From NCBI GenBank assembly GCA_003501525.1, contig DNPI01000244.1, forward strand, positions 1 to 6,459: a stretch of 6,459 nt of DNA, read 5' to 3'. Source of the stretch: Planctomycetota bacterium (lineage in GTDB: Bacteria; Planctomycetota; UBA1135). The position numbers and the translations under genes are program-made. Positions 4,052-6,459 of this stretch are shown here, in pieces; within the stretch, counting starts at the first letter, position 1, and every line of letters starts with the position of its first letter. Below the pieces are notes generated by a model that was given only the letters and a program-made list of their open reading frames with translations, did no database searches and was not told where the DNA came from.

Positions 4052-6349
4052 ATGGAGGAAATAACGAGGGGCCCGGCTTGGCTGCTGGGGTGGTTAGTTT
4101 TTGCGTCCCAGTTGCCAGCACAGCTTCCCGAGCAAAGTCCTCGGGTTGTGGATTATTCGATTCAGGTGCGGCTTGGAGGTGTCGAAGCCGAAGCTGGCCG
4201 CACTTTGATTTGTCGCCAGGAAGTCACATGGAAAAATCCGGCTGCGGCCTCAACCTCCGAACTCTTTTGGCACGTTTATAACAATGCTTGGGCAACGCGC
4301 GATTCCGTTTGGTTAACGGAATCACGCGAGCTGGGTAATGAGAGCTTGCCGCGGGCTTGGGGGAGAACAGTGTTTCGGGATGAAGAGACTGATCCTGAGA
4401 GAGAAGAATATGTAGAGCTATTGGAGCTCAATGGTGTCCCCTTTGAGGAACCGCCTCTGTGTGCAGTGGAATGGATTGCTCAGGAAGGGGGCAAGGCTGA
4501 CAAGACAGTTATGCGGACGGCTCTTGGGTATCCAGTGCCGCCGGGAGGGTCTGTCAAAATTGGATTTGACTTTACAGCCGTGCTGCCGCCAGCTTTCCGA
4601 CGTTCTGGGGCTGGAGGTGAAGGTTATCTTCATGCAGTCCAGTGGTTTCCTAAGCTTGGGGTCTTCGAGGAACGCGATGGGGAAATAGGCTGGAATTGTT
4701 TGCCCTATCACTATTTGACGGAGTTTTATGCCGACTATGGCAGCTATCAAGTAGACCTCACTCTCCCGGATATTTACTTAGGAAGTGGTGAGCCTTGTGG
4801 GCACTGTGGTCAGCTTTTGCATCCAGTGGGAGCAAGTGGTTCTCTTCTCGCTCCGCCTGAGAATCATGGGGATGGAACTGCTACTTGGCGTTTTCGAGCT
4901 GAGGATGTACATGATTTTGCTTGGACTGTTGACCCAACCTTTTTGGTAGAACACCGGGTTTTTCGTGCGGAGGAAGCGCCTTGGACGCGACCTGCGGAGG
5001 AAGCAAAAGTGGCTGCAGCTCTAGGCCGAAGTGTGGAAGACACTAGACCGTCTAAAGAGGTTGAAATGATTCTTCTGCTACAGCCCGAGCATGAGGAATA
5101 CCGGGATGAGTATTTTGATGCTCTTGGCAACTCTCTCTATTGGTTCGGGCTTTGGTATGGAGAGTACCCCTATCCGACGATTACTTGTGTAGATCCCGCT
5201 AACGATGCTAGGCGCACCGGAGGGATGGAATATCCCCGCCTTTTTACTGGAGGTGTGCGAAAGGGAAACCACCCTCGCACCCTGTCGCCCGAAGGCATTA
5301 CGGTTCATGAGTTCGGGCATCAGTTCTGGTACGGATTAGTTGGTAATGACGAATTCCACCATGCATGGATTGATGAGGGGTTTACGACCTACAGCACTGC
5401 TCGGGTTATGGAAGCTTCTTGGGAGCCCGCCCTTAGTACAACTAGCGTTTTGGGTAGTCAGTACGCAGGTCGCAGCATTCTTTCCGTGCCGGATTTCGGG
5501 GAGGGTGACTTAAGGGGCTTTTTGACTGGGCGCCGTTGGGAAAGTCCTGATTTGGGTTTCATTGGACCGCTTTCTTTTGAAGTTCGTCGAGCAACTTCTT
5601 TGGAGCGATGGTTCTCCGTATTGCCTCCGGCTTCATATTTACCTGCGGTCACTCGAGGCTCGGTGGAAGGATTGCGGGGCGCACTCTCTTCAGATTGGGG
5701 ACAGGCCCTTGCGGTGCCCACGTGGAGATTGTTCGAAGATCAACTCCGTCGAGTGAATGCGTATTCCAAGCCTGCGATGATGCTTGAAACAATGGCTAGG
5801 TTGATGGGTGAGGAACGCTGGACAAGGTTGATGCGGACTTGGCATGAGAACTGGCGTTTTGGTCATCCACGGCCGTCAGATTTTCATGCTCATGTCCTTA
5901 ATCACGCAGCGGGATCCGCTCTTGGGGATGTAGAAATCGATTGGGACAGTTTTTGGAGCCAGGCTTTTCATCGTAATGAAACCATGGATTTCGCTGCGCA
6001 TCGATTGCTCAATCAATCTCTCGGAGATGAATCATGGCGAGTTCGTGCAGAAGTTCGCCGCCGTGGTTCTTTCACGGTTCCTCTTGAGATTGAGATTGAA
6101 TGGGAAGACGGCGAGATACAAGTCGAAAATTGGGATGGTCGCGACACCGTATGGATTTTCGAAGAGTCATCTAGTCCTAGAAAAGCTGTTCGCCTGACCG
6201 TTGACCCTAGTGGTCGGTTGCTTTTTGATAAGAGCCGAATTGACAACACAATCCTAATTCAGCCGAGAGATGACCGAGCGCAGAACCTTGGAATCCGTGC
6301 CTTTATCTGGGCTCAAAGTCTTCTTCATTTTGCAGGAGGAATGGGTTGA
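4052..6349 (+). CDS. Exported M1-family zinc metallopeptidase (aminopeptidase-like)
   Basis: The protein has 765 residues. Zinc ligands and catalytic Glu lie in HEFGH (His419, Glu420, His423), and exactly 18 residues later Glu442 in DEGFTTY completes HExxH-x18-E, the mark of family M1. GGMEYP (390-395) stands in place of the GxMEN exopeptidase motif, with Tyr for Asn, as in many bacterial M1 paralogues. Tyr571 in YSKPAMMLETM probably stabilises the transition state, matching YEKG in classical members. The N-terminal beta domain (about 30-300) binds the substrate N-terminus; residues about 660-730 look like a second beta domain. Residues 8-24 (PAWLLGWLVFASQLPAQ) resemble a signal peptide with cleavage after Ala-Gln, though its start is acidic (MEE), so the cell location is probably the envelope but unsure. 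It may cleave N-terminal residues from peptides; substrate unknown. It follows the sigma gene by 42 bases in the same frame and is likely cotranscribed. GGAGG at 4024-4028 is too far (23 bases) to be an obvious ribosome site. Confidence 0.92.
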   Translation: MEEITRGPAWLLGWLVFASQLPAQLPEQSPRVVDYSIQVRLGGVEAEAGRTLICRQEVTWKNPAAASTSELFWHVYNNAWATRDSVWLTESRELGNESLPRAWGRTVFRDEETDPEREEYVELLELNGVPFEEPPLCAVEWIAQEGGKADKTVMRTALGYPVPPGGSVKIGFDFTAVLPPAFRRSGAGGEGYLHAVQWFPKLGVFEERDGEIGWNCLPYHYLTEFYADYGSYQVDLTLPDIYLGSGEPCGHCGQLLHPVGASGSLLAPPENHGDGTATWRFRAEDVHDFAWTVDPTFLVEHRVFRAEEAPWTRPAEEAKVAAALGRSVEDTRPSKEVEMILLLQPEHEEYRDEYFDALGNSLYWFGLWYGEYPYPTITCVDPANDARRTGGMEYPRLFTGGVRKGNHPRTLSPEGITVHEFGHQFWYGLVGNDEFHHAWIDEGFTTYSTARVMEASWEPALSTTSVLGSQYAGRSILSVPDFGEGDLRGFLTGRRWESPDLGFIGPLSFEVRRATSLERWFSVLPPASYLPAVTRGSVEGLRGALSSDWGQALAVPTWRLFEDQLRRVNAYSKPAMMLETMARLMGEERWTRLMRTWHENWRFGHPRPSDFHAHVLNHAAGSALGDVEIDWDSFWSQAFHRNETMDFAAHRLLNQSLGDESWRVRAEVRRRGSFTVPLEIEIEWEDGEIQVENWDGRDTVWIFEESSSPRKAVRLTVDPSGRLLFDKSRIDNTILIQPRDDRAQNLGIRAFIWAQSLLHFAGGMG
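6334..6340 (+). promoter_or_regulatory. Strong Shine-Dalgarno for the right-edge gene
   Basis: AGGAGGA lies inside the last codons of the M1 peptidase, five bases before TTG 6346. It is the best ribosome-binding match I found in the window and is the main reason for placing a start at that TTG, which overlaps the peptidase stop as TTGA. It implies coupled translation of the two genes. Confidence 0.6.
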
Positions 6350-6459
6350 GGACACTCCCCCGAACTCCTTCCGATTTACCAGGTCCTGAGCCGACCCAGT
6401 TGCGAGGGCCTGTCTCTCACCTAATGGGTGGAGTTCGTATTGCTTTCTCGCGACCTCGG
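6346..6459 (+). CDS. N-terminal fragment of an unidentified gene (runs off the right edge)
   Basis: From TTG 6346 the frame stays open for 38 codons to the window end. The TTG overlaps the TGA of the M1 peptidase by TTGA and has AGGAGGA five bases upstream, a typical coupled-operon arrangement. The predicted start is Pro- and Arg-rich (MRTLPRTPSDLPGPEPTQL) and not obviously a signal peptide. An ATG in the same frame at 6424 would start MGGVRIAFSRPR but has no Shine-Dalgarno. The last residues, GVRIAFSRPR, faintly recall the start of the YfiH/PgeF (laccase-domain purine nucleoside phosphorylase) fold, which opens with a strand then STRxGGVS. That is a guess from ten residues, so I assign no function. 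Confidence 0.55.
   Translation, partial: MRTLPRTPSDLPGPEPTQLRGPVSHLMGGVRIAFSRPR

Noticed and set aside
4007..4052. Sigma factor and peptidase in the same reading frame, raising the idea of a readthrough fusion
   Set aside because: Two TAG stops in a row separate them, and the peptidase has its own ATG and signal-like N-terminus; the shared frame is a one-in-three coincidence.

Overview
The window is bacterial and densely coded. It holds a complete two-gene DNA topoisomerase VI operon on the minus strand (B then A). Diverging from it on the plus strand are a sigma-28 (FliA/WhiG)-type sigma factor and a secreted-looking M1 metallopeptidase. Both window edges cut a gene: a type IV prepilin-like protein on the left (minus strand) and an unidentified gene on the right (plus strand).

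Lineage: the sigma factor, the prepilin N-terminus and a strong Shine-Dalgarno (AGGAGGA) near the right end make this a bacterium, although topoisomerase VI is mainly archaeal and plant and only sporadic in bacteria. A member of the PVC group (for example Verrucomicrobiota or Planctomycetota) or Acidobacteriota would fit this mix. That is an impression from gene content, not a placement. GC content is about half by eye, with no obvious compositional break.

Layout: 1-149 (minus) prepilin N-terminus; 150-258 spacer with two inverted repeats; 259-1470 (minus) Top6A; 1467-3152 (minus) Top6B, overlapping Top6A by ATGA; 3153-3376 divergent control region with a sigma-28-like promoter and a perfect 7-bp inverted repeat; 3377-4009 (plus) sigma factor; 4052-6349 (plus) M1 peptidase; 6346-6459 (plus) a new gene starting at a TTG that overlaps the peptidase stop.

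How the genes relate: Top6B (GHKL ATPase and transducer) and Top6A (catalytic tyrosine and TOPRIM) form an A2B2 type IIB topoisomerase that makes ATP-dependent double-strand passage. Every catalytic motif I looked for is present, so the enzyme looks functional. The sigma factor, peptidase and right-edge gene are close enough to be one transcription unit. The main hypothesis from the window is that the sigma factor drives its own transcription from a sigma-28-type promoter in the divergent region. I see no mobile element, CRISPR array, tRNA or rRNA, and no clear wholly new system. The unusual points are the bacterial Top6 operon, the short sigma factor and the structured control regions.
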